A stretch of 64,000 nt of DNA from positions 724,778 to 788,777 of the forward strand of contig NZ_JAMSCK010000002.1 in assembly GCF_023805255.1 (NCBI RefSeq), read 5' to 3'. Positions 63,957 to 64,000 of the stretch are shown here, in pieces. The DNA is from Gramella jeungdoensis (GTDB taxonomy: Bacteria; Bacteroidota; Bacteroidia; Flavobacteriales; Flavobacteriaceae). The position numbers and the translations under genes were made by a program. The notes below the pieces were generated by a model. The model saw only the letters and a program-made list of their open reading frames with translations. It searched no databases and was not told where the DNA came from. How positions within the stretch are numbered: the stretch's first letter is position 1; every line of letters begins with the position of its first letter.

Positions 63957-64000
63957 TAACGATGAAGAGTTTGATCCTGGCTCAGGATGAACGCTAGCGG
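63957..64000 (+). rRNA. 16S ribosomal RNA, 5' end only
   Basis: The universal 16S start appears at GATGAAGAGTTTGATCCTGG, including the 27F site (63966-63985), and continues into TGAACGCTAGCGG at the window edge, which is typical of Bacteroidota 16S. The mature 5' end is set near 63957 by comparison with E. coli and may be off by a few bases. The rest of the operon lies outside the window. Confidence 0.97.

Overview
The window looks like a chromosomal segment of a marine-type flavobacterium (Bacteroidota; the gene content and order remind me of Gramella/Christiangramia, which is inference). Support: AT-rich DNA, promoters of the Bacteroidota form TTTG-N19-21-TAnnTTTG, no obvious Shine-Dalgarno sites, many TTG/GTG starts, a split transketolase, a Tgt-LptG-family permease pair, and a 16S rRNA start at the right edge.

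Region 1 (1 to about 39.4 kb) is one very large surface-polysaccharide locus, almost all on the + strand, with short gaps and many 1-8 bp stop/start overlaps. It encodes a Wzt-type ABC exporter ATPase with a C-terminal carbohydrate-binding-type extension, GDP-fucose synthesis (gmd, fcl), UDP-GlcNAc 2-epimerase (wecB type), a complete sialic acid set (neuA, neuB, neuC), about 21 glycosyltransferases (ten GT2, eight GT4/GT-B, two GT11 fucosyltransferases, one unclassified), three FkbM-type and four other methyltransferases, a sulfotransferase, a WaaL/Wzy-type polytopic protein and, last, a polyprenyl-phosphate sugar-1-phosphate transferase that would start the glycan. The three - strand genes inside it (two GT11 and one FkbM) look like inserted cassettes. 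The predicted product is a fucosylated, probably sialylated, sulfated and O-methylated surface glycan.

Region 2 (39.4 to 48 kb) is envelope housekeeping: lnt, pssA, lptB, tatC and kdsD, with an asparagine-synthase-like gene and a second sulfotransferase. A perfect 16-copy heptamer array lies between lnt and pssA and appears to supply the -33 element of the lnt promoter.

Region 3 (48 to 63.1 kb) is core metabolism and information processing: recQ, an outer-membrane beta-barrel gene, split transketolase, tgt, an LptG/LptF-type permease, accA, dnaB, a conserved secreted protein, a YjbQ-family gene, and the thrS-infC-rpmI-rplT operon on the - strand. infC appears to start at AUA. RecQ and Tgt have both lost their usual zinc-binding cysteines.

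Region 4 (63.1 to 64 kb) is an rRNA promoter/leader region with three near-identical tandem promoters, followed by the first bases of a 16S rRNA gene.
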